Positions 51,049 to 59,892 of a DNA stretch of 64,000 nucleotides are shown here, piece by piece. Position 1 is the first letter of the stretch; each line of letters opens with the position of its first letter. The notes below the pieces were generated by a model. That model was not told where the DNA came from. It searched no databases and saw only the letters and a list, made by a program, of their open reading frames with translations. The DNA is taken from the NCBI GenBank assembly GCA_047639675.1, contig JBLIOI010000012.1:1-64000 (forward strand), written 5' to 3'. The translations under genes were made by a program, and so were the position numbers. This DNA comes from JABACD01 sp047639675. Lineage in GTDB: Bacteria > Planctomycetota > UBA1135 > GCA-002686595.

Positions 51049-51699
51049 ATGCAGAGTCAAATGATGATTCCGAATGGTTGGGGTGGTTGGCGAAAGGGAA
51101 GTGGTCCTCGGAAACGCAAGTCGGGGGTGGCGCATGTGACGAGGCCGCGGGTTAAGAAGAGTGATGTGATGCATCTCACTTGGAAGTTGCGGAAGGAGTT
51201 GCCGTCACTGCGCAACAGCTCGGCGGCTCGTGCGATTCTTGATGCGCTAAGGAAGGCCAAGCTCGCGGGGCTGCGGGTCATTCACTTCTCGATTCAGAAC
51301 CATCACATTCACATGATCGTCGAGGCTCCCAATCGCGAGCTCTTGGCCAACTGCATGCGCGGACTCGGCTGCCGGATCGCCAAGGCTTTGAACAAGGCCT
51401 GGAACCGCACGGGCAAAGTGTTCGCTGAACGGTTTCACCAAGTGCTTCTAGAGGGCTTTCAACAGGTGCGCAACGCATTGCGCTACGTTCTAAACAACCA
51501 CTTGAAGCACAAGCAGAAATCAGAGGCTGGCCGTCCCGACAGCTATTCCTCCGACGGCTACTTCGACGGCTGGAGCGACTTCAAACGCCTACGCGACCCA
51601 GACGGCAAGAACTCCGTCGTCTCCACAGGAGGCTGGCGATTCGCCCAAGGTTGGAAGAGGCGCTGCGCCCCATTCTCCCTCCGCCACGTTCGCGGCTAA
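51049..51699 (+). CDS. REP-associated tyrosine transposase (Y1, IS200-like)
   Basis: The 216-aa protein has the HUH metal-binding motif (HHIHMIVEA, H86 and H88) and the downstream catalytic tyrosine in RNALRYVLNNHLKH (Y146), with the RAYT feature GKVFAERFHQVLL. The N-terminus is basic. It should cut and rejoin single-stranded DNA at REP hairpins. It appears intact. The start may be the ATG at 51049 or that at 51061. Confidence 0.85.
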   Translation: MQSQMMIPNGWGGWRKGSGPRKRKSGVAHVTRPRVKKSDVMHLTWKLRKELPSLRNSSAARAILDALRKAKLAGLRVIHFSIQNHHIHMIVEAPNRELLANCMRGLGCRIAKALNKAWNRTGKVFAERFHQVLLEGFQQVRNALRYVLNNHLKHKQKSEAGRPDSYSSDGYFDGWSDFKRLRDPDGKNSVVSTGGWRFAQGWKRRCAPFSLRHVRG

Positions 51700-51708
51700 T
51701 TCTTCTTT

Positions 51709-51910
51709 CAACAACCGAACCTAGAAACTCGCCGCGAGTTCTCACCCCCCGCAAACTCTAGACCCTCCCGTAGAAGTCCTCTGCGAAGCCCCCGCGAGTC
51801 CCAAATCCCAGTTGCTCTTCAACTGCAACCAACTAGGACCAATCAACCCGAGGCTCACGCCGCCCGCCAAGAGCCCCCAAACCTAAAAGCGTAGGTTTGC
51901 GGAGCAAGCT
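51709..51910 (-). repeat. Right ~200-bp inverted arm of the RAYT element
   Basis: Inverted partner of 50681-50882. It carries the matching hairpins, including AACTCGCCGCGAGTT at 51726-51740. The interval 51700-51933 holds nothing else. Confidence 0.85.
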
Positions 51911-51933
51911 CAACTGTTCCCCTTTCCAATCCA

Positions 51934-52746
51934 CTAGAGCGAGTCAACAAGTTCGCGCAAACGTCGGACGCGATCCGGATCTACCGCTGCCTTTAGTTCT
52001 CCTTCGTACTTGAACCAAGTTCCAACGATCGCGCCGTTGGCTGTTTCTAGTAAGCGCTCGGCATTCGCATCCGTTAACCCTGAGCCAATCAGGATTGGGC
52101 TATTACCTACAAAGCGGCGTACATGGGTTAAGACTTCGCGGGACGGTGGCCGGCCTGTTCCTGCGCCTGTAATGATCACCGCATCCGCCATTCCGCGATG
52201 AACGGCGTCGTTGGCTGATTCTGCGGGGGATTCGGATCCTAAGGGTGTCGCGTGCTTAACATGCACGTCGACTAGGATCGCGACGTCGGGACAGATCCGG
52301 TCTCGTTCACGGACGGTCGTCGCTGCCTGGCCTTGCAAGATTCCCTGATCCGTCACTGCGGCGCTGATGTGCACGTTGACCCGAATGAAGGAAGCGCCTG
52401 TGGCCGCGGCGATTCCTAACGCAGCGGGGGCATCGTTGCGTAGAACGTTGACTCCGACGGGTACTTCTCCAACTACTTCTATCACCGCCCGAACAGCGAT
52501 GGCCATGGAAGCGACGGTCTCCGGTGGAACCACATCAAGATAGAAAGGGACATCGCCGAAGTTCTCAACGATGATTGCGTTGCAACCGCCCTCGCACAGG
52601 GCACTGGCATCCTGGCGAGCGGCGTCGAGGACACTCTCGAAGTTTCCCCCGTATCGCGGTGCTCCCGGCAAAGCCTGCAGATGAACGACGCCGATTAGTA
52701 GTGATTTCGCTGCGGGCTCCAGGCCCTTCTTCAGAAGTTTTCGCAC
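51934..52746 (-). CDS. BtpA/SgcQ-family TIM-barrel protein, second copy
   Basis: The 270-aa protein has the family motifs IGVVHLQALPGAPRYGG, AIIVENFGDVPF, GASFIRVNVHISAAVTDQG, LVDVHVKHATPL and LIGSGLTDANAE. I set the start at the GTG at 52746 because TATTCT lies exactly 6 bases before it; the GTG at 52779 extends the frame over that promoter. It is diverged from the copy at 20536-21357, so it is not a recent duplicate. The role is unknown. Confidence 0.85.
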   Translation of the reverse strand: MRKLLKKGLEPAAKSLLIGVVHLQALPGAPRYGGNFESVLDAARQDASALCEGGCNAIIVENFGDVPFYLDVVPPETVASMAIAVRAVIEVVGEVPVGVNVLRNDAPAALGIAAATGASFIRVNVHISAAVTDQGILQGQAATTVRERDRICPDVAILVDVHVKHATPLGSESPAESANDAVHRGMADAVIITGAGTGRPPSREVLTHVRRFVGNSPILIGSGLTDANAERLLETANGAIVGTWFKYEGELKAAVDPDRVRRLRELVDSL

Positions 52747-52752
52747 GGGGAG

Positions 52753-52758
52753 AGAATA
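52753..52758 (-). promoter_or_regulatory. -10 box of the second BtpA-family gene, leaderless type
   Basis: TATTCT on the minus strand, 6 bases (CTCCCC), then GTG at 52746. It decides the start codon. Confidence 0.5.
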
Positions 52759-52784
52759 CGCTCTGCGCGCGGGTTGCACACCCT

Positions 52785-54113
52785 TCAGGCTCGTACGTAG
52801 CGCGAATCGCCCTTCATCAACTCTGCTAGCGCGTTGCGCGTATCCACGACTAGCCGCGCATTCTTGGCGATTAATGCGTAATCAAAGCCGCTATGGTCCG
52901 TGCAGAGCACAACCGCGTCGTACTTAGCGAGTGAAGCAGCGGTGAGCTCGATAGAAGCGGGCTCGTCGAGCCATGCGCCGCAGGACTCCGGCGCACGGGC
53001 AACCCACGGGTCGCTGTAGGAAGCTCGAGCACCCCGCTCGTGAAGCAGCTGGATCATGCGAATCGCGGGCGATTCGTGCAGTGAGTCCACGTTGGCTTTG
53101 TAGGCTAAGCCGAGCATCAAAATCTGCGGGGAGGAGTTTTTGCCGGCCTGACTCTCGATCGCAGAAAGCGTACGCTCGACCACAAATTCGGGCATGCGCC
53201 GATTGATTTCGCCAGCCCGCTCGATGAATCCCGCATCGATACCGGCGCGCCGCGCGGCCCAGGACAGGTAGAAGGGATCCACAGGAATGCAGTGCCCCCC
53301 CATGCCGGGTCCCGGCGTAAATTTCATGAAGCCGAAGGGTTTCGTCGCCGCCGCCTCGACAACCTCCCAAACGTCGACGTCCAGTCGGTCGAGGACGAGC
53401 TTGAGCTCATTGACGAGCGCAATGTTCACTGCACGAAATGTGTTCTCGAAGAGCTTGGCCGCCTCAGCGACTTCGACGCTCGAAACTGGTAAGACCTCAT
53501 CTACGGCGCTTTTGTAGAGCAACAGCGCCAGGTCGCAAGAGACCTGATCGAGGCCCCCCACTAGGCGCGGGATGGAGCGCGTTGACAGGTCCTCTCGGCC
53601 GGGGTCCTCCCGTTCAGGCGCGTAGGCTAGGAAGAAGTCAACTCCATGCTTTAGACCACTTCCTGCTTCCAAACGTGGGAGAACAATCTCGCGCGTGGTT
53701 CCCGGCCAGGTGGTCGATTCGAGCACAACCATTTGGCCCGGCCGCAATGTTCGTGCGACCGTATCGGCAGCGGCTTCGACATGGGATAGATCCGGCTCAC
53801 GGTTCTCGTCGAGCGGAGTCGGGACACACAAGACCAAGACATCCGCCGCACCCAAGCGTTCCGGATCACCCGTAACCTCAAAACGGTAGTGACCGAGCAT
53901 CCGTTCAAGCACACCATGGTTCAGGTAACGCAAGGGGTTTTCGCCTCGCGCGAGCTGTGCTACGCGCTCGGAATCAACGTCATACCCAAGAATAGAGTAG
54001 CCCGCGTCATGAAAGGCACGTGCCAAGGGTAGGCCGACACAACCGAGACCCAGGACCGCAATTTGCGCTTCCCGGGTCTCGATCTTGCTTCTCAGAGATT
54101 CTTGTTCACTCAC
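52785..54113 (-). CDS. UDP-N-acetylglucosamine/UDP-glucose 6-dehydrogenase-type enzyme
   Basis: The 442-aa NAD-dependent nucleotide-sugar dehydrogenase oxidises C6 of a UDP-sugar to a carboxylate for surface polysaccharides. The Rossmann motif is VLGLGCVGLPLARAFHDAG; the central domain has AKLFENTFRAVNIALVNELK; the catalytic cysteine lies in GPGMGGHCIPVDPFYLSW, wording that favours the WbpA (UDP-GlcNAc) group over UDP-glucose dehydrogenases. The start is a GTG at 54113. selA ends 55 bases upstream on the same strand. No other polysaccharide genes are in the window. Confidence 0.88.
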   Translation of the reverse strand: MSEQESLRSKIETREAQIAVLGLGCVGLPLARAFHDAGYSILGYDVDSERVAQLARGENPLRYLNHGVLERMLGHYRFEVTGDPERLGAADVLVLCVPTPLDENREPDLSHVEAAADTVARTLRPGQMVVLESTTWPGTTREIVLPRLEAGSGLKHGVDFFLAYAPEREDPGREDLSTRSIPRLVGGLDQVSCDLALLLYKSAVDEVLPVSSVEVAEAAKLFENTFRAVNIALVNELKLVLDRLDVDVWEVVEAAATKPFGFMKFTPGPGMGGHCIPVDPFYLSWAARRAGIDAGFIERAGEINRRMPEFVVERTLSAIESQAGKNSSPQILMLGLAYKANVDSLHESPAIRMIQLLHERGARASYSDPWVARAPESCGAWLDEPASIELTAASLAKYDAVVLCTDHSGFDYALIAKNARLVVDTRNALAELMKGDSRYVRA

Positions 54114-54168
54114 TGAAATACAAAGACGCCGAACCTAGTTTTCTCTTCCCGATAATTCATCACGAGCC

Positions 54169-55614
54169 TTATCCAGCTGTCGCTTCCAAAGCTTGTTCGA
54201 AGGCTTGAATCATCCCATCGGCCTCTCCATCAAGCAGAGTCCGTGGATCGCAAACCACCCCATTGTCCTGGATGCGGGCAAAGAGGCTCGGATCCCCCAT
54301 TCGCAACCTGCGCGCCAAGGCGTCCGGAGAGAGGGTATCCGCGAGCAAACGAACGGCCCATGTATCGAGAAAGACATCCGGCGCGCTGCCGCTCCCCGGT
54401 TGAGATTTATCGGCGATGACTTCGGCGTGCAAGCCCGGGATCGCGTCCAGTCGTGCCGCCAAGGCTTCAGCCAAACTCTTCAGTTCATCCAGCGGGCGAC
54501 ACATCATCGCCCGCGCGGGGATCTCATCGCCACGGCCATCGAGAATCAAACGCACGGTGCCTTCGAGACCTGCGAGGGTTGCCTTGTCGAGTCGCATGGC
54601 TCGATAGATCGGGTTCTTGCGCAGCTCTTCAATGAACTTACGCTTGCCAACGATCAACCCAGCCTGCGGCCCACCGAAGAGCTTGTCGCCGGAGAAGCTG
54701 ACGATGTCAATTCCGCTTGCGACGGCTTCTTGCACCAAAGTCTCGTTACCCATCTCGGGCAAGGGCTGCAAATCGTCGTGTTCCAACAATCCCGACCCCA
54801 AGTCGAAAATGCTCGGCACGTCGAGCTCACGGCCGAGCTCAGCAAGCTCTGTCATCGAGACTTCTTCGGTGAAACCCACCACGCGGAAGTTACTCGTGTG
54901 CACCTTCAAGAGCAGACCCGTTTCCGCGTTCGCCGCGTTGCGATAGTCTTCAGCACGGGTTCGATTGGTGGTGCCGACTTCGTGCAAGCGCACGCCCGCG
55001 CGTGTCATCACATCCGGCACACGGAATGAACCGCCGATCTCGACCAACTCACCTCGGCTGACAACAGCCTCTCGACACGCGCCAAAGGTCTGCAAGCAAA
55101 GAAACACTGCTGCAGCATTGTTGTTCACCGCGATAGCGGCTTCGCAGCCAGTCAAGCGTGCCAGCAAGTTCGACAAGTGATCGTCGCGCCGGTTGCGCTT
55201 TCCGCTGGCGCGCTCAACTTCGAGGACACAGTAGCCGGAGGAGATGCTCGCCATTTTGTCGGCCACCTCGGGATGAACCGGCGCACGACCGAGCCCTGTG
55301 TGAAGGACCACGCCGGTGGCGTTGATCACACGTTGAATGCCTTGTTTGCGCTCGGCCATGAACAGGGCTTCGACTCGCGCGGCTAACTCATCAGCGCCGA
55401 GGCGCTCGGCCAGTCCCGCCGCATCCAAGCGCCCATCAGAAATCTCGCGGCGCAGTCCATCGAGAGCGCCGCGCACCAAACGCGCCACCTCTTCGCGCCC
55501 AGTCTCTGCCGCCAGGCGGGCCACGCGCGCCACGCGCAAGGCCTCGTCCACGCCGGGCAGCAGCCGAAATGCCGCCTGCAAGTCTCTACCTTCCTGTCCA
55601 TTGGGAGAATTCAT
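54169..55614 (-). CDS. selA: L-seryl-tRNA(Sec) selenium transferase (SelA)
   Basis: This PLP enzyme converts Ser-tRNA(Sec) to Sec-tRNA(Sec), using selenophosphate, and marks a genome that makes selenoproteins. Family blocks are INATGVVLHTGLGRAP, ASGKRNRRDDHLSNLL, AAIAVNNNAAAVFLCL, LHEVGTTNRT, and the cofactor lysine in VSFSGDKLFGGPQAG. The ATG at 55614 gives 481 aa, a usual length; the frame is open to 55665. No selB, selD or tRNA(Sec) gene is in the window. The recJ gene is divergent. Confidence 0.93.
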   Translation of the reverse strand: MNSPNGQEGRDLQAAFRLLPGVDEALRVARVARLAAETGREEVARLVRGALDGLRREISDGRLDAAGLAERLGADELAARVEALFMAERKQGIQRVINATGVVLHTGLGRAPVHPEVADKMASISSGYCVLEVERASGKRNRRDDHLSNLLARLTGCEAAIAVNNNAAAVFLCLQTFGACREAVVSRGELVEIGGSFRVPDVMTRAGVRLHEVGTTNRTRAEDYRNAANAETGLLLKVHTSNFRVVGFTEEVSMTELAELGRELDVPSIFDLGSGLLEHDDLQPLPEMGNETLVQEAVASGIDIVSFSGDKLFGGPQAGLIVGKRKFIEELRKNPIYRAMRLDKATLAGLEGTVRLILDGRGDEIPARAMMCRPLDELKSLAEALAARLDAIPGLHAEVIADKSQPGSGSAPDVFLDTWAVRLLADTLSPDALARRLRMGDPSLFARIQDNGVVCDPRTLLDGEADGMIQAFEQALEATAG

Positions 55615-55702
55615 CCCACTAGTTTCCCTCGCGAAGCCTGTCTGGCGCAAGGGGTTGCAACACAAGCTTCACCCCGGGGAGGAAGTTCGCCTCATCCTAG
55701 TG

Positions 55703-55708
55703 CAGAAT
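55703..55708 (+). promoter_or_regulatory. Weak -10-like box of recJ
   Basis: CAGAAT, then 6 cytosines and the ATG at 55715. Same spacing as the leaderless boxes, but the first base is C. No Shine-Dalgarno sequence. Confidence 0.3.
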
Positions 55709-55714
55709 CCCCCC

Positions 55715-57463
55715 ATGAGCACTCAGACAGAAACCAGGCCCCAATGGGAGATTCGCGAACTCGATCAAGAAAAGGTCGCGTTCCTCCAGCGTGAGCGTCA
55801 GTTCCCGGAAATCATCAGTCGCATGCTGGTTGCCCGAGGCTTTGAATCTGCTCAAGAAGTGGACAAGCACCTGCAGCCTAGTTTGATGGCACTGCACGAT
55901 CCGCTAAGGCTCCCGGGCATGAAACTGGCGACCAAGCGCTTGGTCGAAGCTGTCCGCAATAAGGAGACGATCCTGATTCACGGCGACTACGACGTAGACG
56001 GCGTCACCGGCACCTCGCTCTTGGTGCGCTTGTTCAAAAAACTCGACGCCAACGTCGAATGGCACATCCCCAATCGCTTCACGGACGGCTATGCCTTCGG
56101 CGATCACTCGGTGCGTCGCGCACAGGAAGTGGGAGCCAAGGTTGTTGTCAGTGTCGACAATGGAACCTCTTCGCGCGAGACGATCGGAAAATTAGCGGCG
56201 ATTGGGATCGAGACCATCGTTACCGACCACCACGAGCCGCCGCGCGGCGAGTTGCCCGATGCTCTGGCGATCGTCAATCCCAAGTTGCACGATTCGGAGT
56301 ATCCCTTCCGCGAGCTGTGCGGCGGCGCGGTCGCGTTCAAGCTGGCTTGGGGAATTTGTCAGGAGCTTTCCGGTGGCGGAAAGGTGCGCGACGATCTCCG
56401 CGAATTCCTGATCGACGCCATGGCCTATGTCGCCATTGCAACCGTCTGTGATGTTGTACCCCTGATCGATGAGAACAGAATCCTGACACGCTTCGGCTTA
56501 CAGGCATTGGAAGCTTCCAAGCATCCGGGGCTCAGCGCCTTGCTGAAAGTTGCTGGTATTTCCGGGCGGCGCCTACAAGGCGATGACGTGGGGTTCCAAA
56601 TTGGTCCGCGCTTGAACGCCTCTGGACGACTTGGCACTGCTGAGACCGCCGTGGCGCTCTTGATGTGCGACGATCCTGTCGAAGCAACGGCTCTTGCCAA
56701 GAAGCTCGACGAGCTCAACATCGAACGCAAGCGCATTGAAGGCGACTTGATCGGAGAAGCCATCGCGCAAGCGGAGCTCTACAAGAACGCAGAACGCTAT
56801 CCTGTGATGGTCGTCGCGGGCCAAGGTTGGCATCAAGGCGTGATTGGCATCGTGGCAGCGCGCTTGGTAGAGCGCTACTCGCGCCCCGCGATCGTGATTG
56901 GCTTGAACGGCGAGTCAGGACGCGGCAGTGCGCGGTCGGTCCCCGGAGTTTCGGTTCTGGAGTTGATGCACGCTGGCTCGGAGTACATGCCTGGCTATGG
57001 CGGGCACGCGGCCGCTGCGGGCCTCGATATTTTGAGCGAGAATGTCGACGCCTTGCGTGAAGCAGTCAACGCTGGCGCACGCGAAACCTTAAAAGACGGA
57101 CTTCCAAAAATTCCGGTCGTGATCGACGGTGAAATCCCCTTCGCGGAGATGAACAGCGATCTGATGCGCCATATCGATCGTTTGGAACCCTTTGGGGAAC
57201 TCAACGAGGCGCCGGTTTTCTTGTCGCGCGACCTCCGACTCGCAAATCCTCCGCGGGTGGTCGGTGCCGACAGGACACACATGATTTTGAACTTCCGCCG
57301 CGGTGACCACACGATGAAGGCGATGGCCTTCAAGATGGCTTCGCGCGAAAAGGAATTGCGCATGGGGGCGCCGGTGGATCTCGTCTTCAGCCCGCGCTGG
57401 AATACCTTCCGCGGCGAAACCAACCTGGAAATCCTTGTGCACGACTTCCGCTGTGAAGCGTAG
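55715..57463 (+). CDS. recJ: Single-stranded-DNA-specific exonuclease RecJ
   Basis: This DHH-family 5'-3' exonuclease acts on single-stranded DNA in recombination and repair. The metal-binding motifs are ILIHGDYDVDGVTGTSLL (D91, D93, D95), VVSVDNGTSS, IVTDHHEPP, and the DHHA1 block GYGGHAAAAGLDI. The 582-aa product starts at 55715; the frame is open far upstream but there it is antisense to selA. Its stop lies 8 bases from that of the convergent S41 gene. Confidence 0.93.
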   Translation: MSTQTETRPQWEIRELDQEKVAFLQRERQFPEIISRMLVARGFESAQEVDKHLQPSLMALHDPLRLPGMKLATKRLVEAVRNKETILIHGDYDVDGVTGTSLLVRLFKKLDANVEWHIPNRFTDGYAFGDHSVRRAQEVGAKVVVSVDNGTSSRETIGKLAAIGIETIVTDHHEPPRGELPDALAIVNPKLHDSEYPFRELCGGAVAFKLAWGICQELSGGGKVRDDLREFLIDAMAYVAIATVCDVVPLIDENRILTRFGLQALEASKHPGLSALLKVAGISGRRLQGDDVGFQIGPRLNASGRLGTAETAVALLMCDDPVEATALAKKLDELNIERKRIEGDLIGEAIAQAELYKNAERYPVMVVAGQGWHQGVIGIVAARLVERYSRPAIVIGLNGESGRGSARSVPGVSVLELMHAGSEYMPGYGGHAAAAGLDILSENVDALREAVNAGARETLKDGLPKIPVVIDGEIPFAEMNSDLMRHIDRLEPFGELNEAPVFLSRDLRLANPPRVVGADRTHMILNFRRGDHTMKAMAFKMASREKELRMGAPVDLVFSPRWNTFRGETNLEILVHDFRCEA

Positions 57464-57470
57464 CCGCTAG

Positions 57471-58799
57471 CTACTCTTCCCAGCCATAGTCCGCAGGGTC
57501 ATACCTGACCTTCGTCTGCGGATACTTCTTGAGCAGGTCCTCAGCACGTCGAATGATGGAATCGGTACCAGCGGCGAGCTCATTGGGTTCGAACTCAACG
57601 GTCTCGTCGGGCGCCACGCCGATGCCTTCGATGCCGCGGCCGCTATTAAAGGTACTACGGTTCGTACCTACCGAAACGAAGAGGCGATACATCCCCGATG
57701 GCAAATCGATGAACTCCTTCTGCGAGGACATTCCCGCCGTAGCGCTCTCGCCAATCATGTAGGCACGACCGTCTTCTTTGAACATCCCGGAAGTGGTTTC
57801 ACCAGCGCTGACGACTGTGCCGTCGACAATGACGATCATCGGACCACCGTAGGTCGTGGTGCCCGCGCCGGTCAACGGCCCGCGTGCCATGCGCGGCATG
57901 CTCTTACCTTCGGGAATGAAGCGGGCTTCCAGTGCATCGTGGTCACAGCCGCCACCCGAGTTTCCGCGGAAGTCGAGAATCATCCCCGGTACATGGCCTA
58001 GCTTTTCCATCGCCTCGTCCAGTTCCTTGAGCATCTCATCACCCTTCGTGCGACGAAAGTGGATGTAGCCATTGCCTTGTTCTGTCGTTGCGTAGCGAAT
58101 GCTCTTCCCCAAGGATTTGTAACCTGGGATGAGCACAGCCGGTCCGTTGGGAGCCGACATGCCTCCCCCTAGGGTAATCGTTCGTTTCTTCTTCTTGCCT
58201 ATCTCGTCCTTGAATTCGACTTTCAAGCGCTCCCCTTCGGGTTTGCGAAAGCCACGATTCAAGACCCAGTAGAGCGCGTGCTGCTCGGTTGAGAAGCTGC
58301 GCATGTCAGAGGCTTCCTCGATGCGCCGCGGGATCCATTTCTTGATAGCCACGCCGTCGATACTCAGAACCTCCATACCTGGCGCTAGCCCCAAGTCCTC
58401 TGCATTCGCCCAAGTAGATTTGATGAAGTACTTGCTACCCACCTGACAGAGAAAGAACCCAGGCCCTCCCTCTTCCACGTACAAGCCTTCCGGCGGATTG
58501 CTCGGTTCAACGTAGCAGTGCCCATCCTTCAGACGAGCCAAGAGCCGTGTCAGGATCAGCCACTGGTCCTCCTCCGTCTTGATCTTCTTGGCGCTCGAGG
58601 TGAACTCGGCGCGCGTCTTCTTCCAGTCGATGCCCTTCAGCTTGAAGAAGTGACCGCATTTCTTCTCTAGCGCATCGAGGGCGAAGGCCATGTCGCTTTG
58701 GTACTCGCTCTCCTCCATCGAGGTGAAAACGGTGACCGGAGCTGGTGCGTTAGTAGCGGGCAGGCAAAGAGATGAGATTAGAAGCAGTGCGTGAATCAT
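57471..58799 (-). CDS. Secreted S41-family (C-terminal-processing-like) peptidase
   Basis: The 442-aa protein has a short signal peptide (LLLISSLCLPATNA), an N-terminal helical part, a PDZ-like stretch (DLGLAPGMEVLSIDGVAI) and the S41 core: GMILDFRGNSGGG, the catalytic serine in VVSAGETTSGMF and GESATAGMS. The nearby lysine expected of CtpA-type peptidases cannot be placed with certainty. It acts in the envelope; the substrate is unknown. A possible operon with the downstream-oriented DUF368 pair is doubtful, since 37 bases separate them. Confidence 0.82.
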   Translation of the reverse strand: MIHALLLISSLCLPATNAPAPVTVFTSMEESEYQSDMAFALDALEKKCGHFFKLKGIDWKKTRAEFTSSAKKIKTEEDQWLILTRLLARLKDGHCYVEPSNPPEGLYVEEGGPGFFLCQVGSKYFIKSTWANAEDLGLAPGMEVLSIDGVAIKKWIPRRIEEASDMRSFSTEQHALYWVLNRGFRKPEGERLKVEFKDEIGKKKKRTITLGGGMSAPNGPAVLIPGYKSLGKSIRYATTEQGNGYIHFRRTKGDEMLKELDEAMEKLGHVPGMILDFRGNSGGGCDHDALEARFIPEGKSMPRMARGPLTGAGTTTYGGPMIVIVDGTVVSAGETTSGMFKEDGRAYMIGESATAGMSSQKEFIDLPSGMYRLFVSVGTNRSTFNSGRGIEGIGVAPDETVEFEPNELAAGTDSIIRRAEDLLKKYPQTKVRYDPADYGWEE

Positions 58800-58836
58800 G
58801 GGAATGTGACATGCACGTGAACGGAAGCAACGAGTA

Positions 58837-59892
58837 TTAGCTAGGAGCTGCAGACAGTTTCTTACGCCCCAATAAGCGCGTCAAGCCAAAGCCGATCACA
58901 AGCAAGCTAATCGAGATTCCAATCTCCCCGCCATTTGGATCAAAGGGCTTGAGCTCATCGCCGATACGCTTCAGGTCGCCGCTGCCCTTACCGCTATACG
59001 TCGCGCGCAGCTCGCTGGCTTGGCCTTCGCTGATCTCCAACCCGTACTTCTCATTGACCGAGGAGAGTTCGCTGCCTTTGAGCAGCATGTCCACGCTTTT
59101 ACGAAAAGGCTTCTGCGCCATCTCCGGATTTACCGGAGTTCGAAAAGGCCACAGACCAAGCACACTGCCGACGAGTAAGCCGAGAAGCACCGCGTGCGAA
59201 GGGACGGAATGCTTGGAAAGCAAGTACTTCAACAGGTTGGACAAGAGCGCAATACCAAGCACCGCACCGACGCCAACGGGAGCCAAAACTTTCAAACACT
59301 CGACAGGGTTGTCGAGCAAAGCGCTGACCGAGGCGGATCCGATGACCGTGCCGTACATTCCGAAGATCAAGAGCATGTAGGAACCGGAGATACCAGGCAG
59401 GATCATGCTCGAAGCCGCCAACGCGCCCATACCAGCGAAGACGAGGCTATTCTCAGGAATCTGCGCTTCGCTGAGTCCCCAGGCAAGAGCCGCCATGAAG
59501 CTGAAGGCAGCGACGAATCCGATGATCGCCGAGAGATTGAAAGGTTTGCAAGCCTTCAGCAATTCCGGCGTTCCACCGAGTGTCATACCGATGAACAGGC
59601 TGTACATCAGCCACCGATACTCGCTCACCAATCCGACGGCGGGGCCGGACAGGCCAACGATGGCTGCGCCTGCTCCCAGCCCGATCAGAATCAAGAAGCG
59701 GATCGATTTACGGTTAAAACGCAGACGCGTCACATCTGCCAGGGCATCAATGAACCGCTCGTAGAGCCCCATGGCGAGAATCATGGTTCCGCCACTGACG
59801 CCTGGGACGAGATTGGCAAGACCCATCAGGACTCCTCCGGTCACGATGCGAGGTGTGCTGTGGGATTCCTGTGCGGATTCAGAATCGGTCAT
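58837..59892 (-). CDS. DUF368 membrane transporter (PopT-type undecaprenyl-phosphate translocase)
   Basis: The 351-aa protein has about eight membrane helices and the two inverted family motifs NLVPGVSGGTMILAMGLYE and SSMILPGISGSYMLLIFGMY. Members of the family have been shown to recycle undecaprenyl phosphate across the membrane. An inserted soluble loop of about 70 residues before the last helix (near 250-325) is unusual. It is translationally coupled (ATGA) to the kinase-like gene upstream, which suggests a joint role in lipid-linked envelope synthesis. Confidence 0.85.
   Translation of the reverse strand: MTDSESAQESHSTPRIVTGGVLMGLANLVPGVSGGTMILAMGLYERFIDALADVTRLRFNRKSIRFLILIGLGAGAAIVGLSGPAVGLVSEYRWLMYSLFIGMTLGGTPELLKACKPFNLSAIIGFVAAFSFMAALAWGLSEAQIPENSLVFAGMGALAASSMILPGISGSYMLLIFGMYGTVIGSASVSALLDNPVECLKVLAPVGVGAVLGIALLSNLLKYLLSKHSVPSHAVLLGLLVGSVLGLWPFRTPVNPEMAQKPFRKSVDMLLKGSELSSVNEKYGLEISEGQASELRATYSGKGSGDLKRIGDELKPFDPNGGEIGISISLLVIGFGLTRLLGRKKLSAAPS

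Larger units (their letters stand above)
50681..51910 (+). mobile_element. RAYT-containing element with long inverted arms (REPtron-like)
   Basis: A single transposase-like gene lies between two ~200-bp inverted REP-type arms. There is no TnpB, no further cargo and no obvious target-site duplication. Such units (a RAYT flanked by inverted REPs) are established in other bacteria; arms of this length are longer than the usual 25-40 base REPs. Confidence 0.7.

Noticed and set aside
51049..51699. IS200/IS605 element with TnpB
   Set aside because: No TnpB-like gene adjoins; the protein and its flanking REP-like arms fit a RAYT.
54193..55029. Plus-strand open frame of 278 codons inside selA
   Set aside because: selA on the opposite strand carries all expected motifs; the plus frame is a shadow.
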